From: Dehalococcoidia bacterium
Lineage (GTDB): Bacteria > Chloroflexota > Dehalococcoidia > SZUA-161
NCBI GenBank assembly: GCA_020344295.1
Contig: CP070819.1
Location: 1,874,592-1,881,115 of the forward strand
DNA length: 6,524 nt
Direction of reading: 5' to 3'
A program made the position numbers and the translations under genes. How positions within the stretch are numbered: position 1 is the stretch's first letter; each line of letters begins with the position of its first letter. Positions 6,237-6,524 of this stretch are shown one piece after another. The notes below the pieces were generated by a model that did not search any database, was not told the origin of the DNA, and saw only the letters and a list, made by a program, of their open reading frames with translations.

Positions 6237-6524
6237 TTATTGATCTCGCTCGAATACGCCTGCCGCCCCCATACCACCTCCGATACACATGGTGACCAGG
6301 CCATATCTGGCGTTTCGCCGCTCCATCTCGTGGAGCAGCTTCGTGGTCAAATACACCCCTGTACAACCCAATGGATGTCCCAGGGCGATAGAACCCCCAT
6401 TCACATTCAATTTACTCGTGTCGATGCCAAGCTCTCTGACAACGTACAGGGACTGTGAAGCAAACGCCTCGTTCAACTCGATCAGATCGATCTGGTCGAG
6501 GGTGACTCCGGCGTTTTTCAGCGC
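6237..6524 (-). CDS. Thiolase (3-ketoacyl-CoA/acetyl-CoA acyltransferase), C-terminal part
   Basis: The last 95 residues of a thiolase; the 5' part is outside the window, including the nucleophilic Cys that forms the acyl-enzyme. Visible motifs in order are LNEAFA (residues 17-22 of the fragment), [12 protein letters not shown] with the catalytic His50, and MCIGGGMG with the second catalytic Cys80. The GHPLGCTG form is the variant I associate with degradative 3-ketoacyl-CoA thiolases rather than the GHPxGASG of many biosynthetic acetoacetyl-CoA thiolases, so thiolytic cleavage of 3-ketoacyl-CoA to acetyl-CoA is the more likely role. The coding frame continues without a stop to base 6524. It is the first visible gene of the probable beta-oxidation operon. 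Confidence 0.93.
   Translation of the reverse strand, partial: ALKNAGVTLDQIDLIELNEAFASQSLYVVRELGIDTSKLNVNGGSIALGHPLGCTGVYLTTKLLHEMERRNARYGLVTMCIGGGMGAAGVFERDQ

Noticed and set aside
6224..6304. 27-codon N-terminal extension of the acyl-CoA dehydrogenase
   Set aside because: It overlaps the thiolase C-terminus out of frame and has no family similarity, while the start at 6223 has a well-placed ribosome binding site.

Overview
The window carries five protein genes, all read on the minus strand. Two of them run off the ends. In transcription order (high to low coordinates) they are: the C-terminal end of a degradative-type thiolase (6237-6524), a VLCAD-like acyl-CoA dehydrogenase (4436-6223), a long-chain fatty acid-CoA ligase (2631-4352), a roughly 300-base regulatory gap, a small YflT/GSP17M-like protein with a Cys/Met-rich tail (1915-2334), and acetyl-CoA synthase AcsB, cut at the window edge after 633 residues (1-1899).

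The organism is most likely an anaerobic bacterium with the Wood-Ljungdahl pathway. AcsB has the complete bacterial-type cluster A ligand set seen in Moorella, and it sits beside fatty acid activation and beta-oxidation genes. The gene content, the moderate GC content, and the pairing of a YflT-like protein with AcsB without an adjacent CO dehydrogenase would suit a sediment or subsurface Chloroflexota (Dehalococcoidia-like) genome. Another acetogenic or sulfate-reducing lineage is not excluded. This assignment is inference from protein character, not from a marker gene.

Region 4353-6524 looks like one operon: thiolase and dehydrogenase are 13 nt apart, and dehydrogenase and ligase are 83 nt apart. 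Together they would activate a fatty acid to its acyl-CoA, make the first oxidation, and cleave 3-ketoacyl-CoA to acetyl-CoA. Region 2335-2630 has no gene. It holds a long hairpin with a U-rich tail reading on the minus strand (terminator or attenuator), a possible promoter directly after it, a stem-loop after the ligase stop, and two adjacent perfect palindromes, one of which matches the Crp-type pattern TGTGA-N6-TCACA. Region 1-2334 is a second transcription unit, in which the small protein and AcsB are 15 nt apart and in the same reading frame.

The metabolic reading is that beta-oxidation produces acetyl-CoA, and acetyl-CoA synthase, run in the cleavage direction, would split it into methyl and carbonyl groups for complete oxidation. 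AcsB could equally work in the synthetic direction. No mobile element, tRNA, rRNA or CRISPR array was seen. The least ordinary parts are the 300-base control region and the small Cys/Met-tailed protein linked to AcsB.
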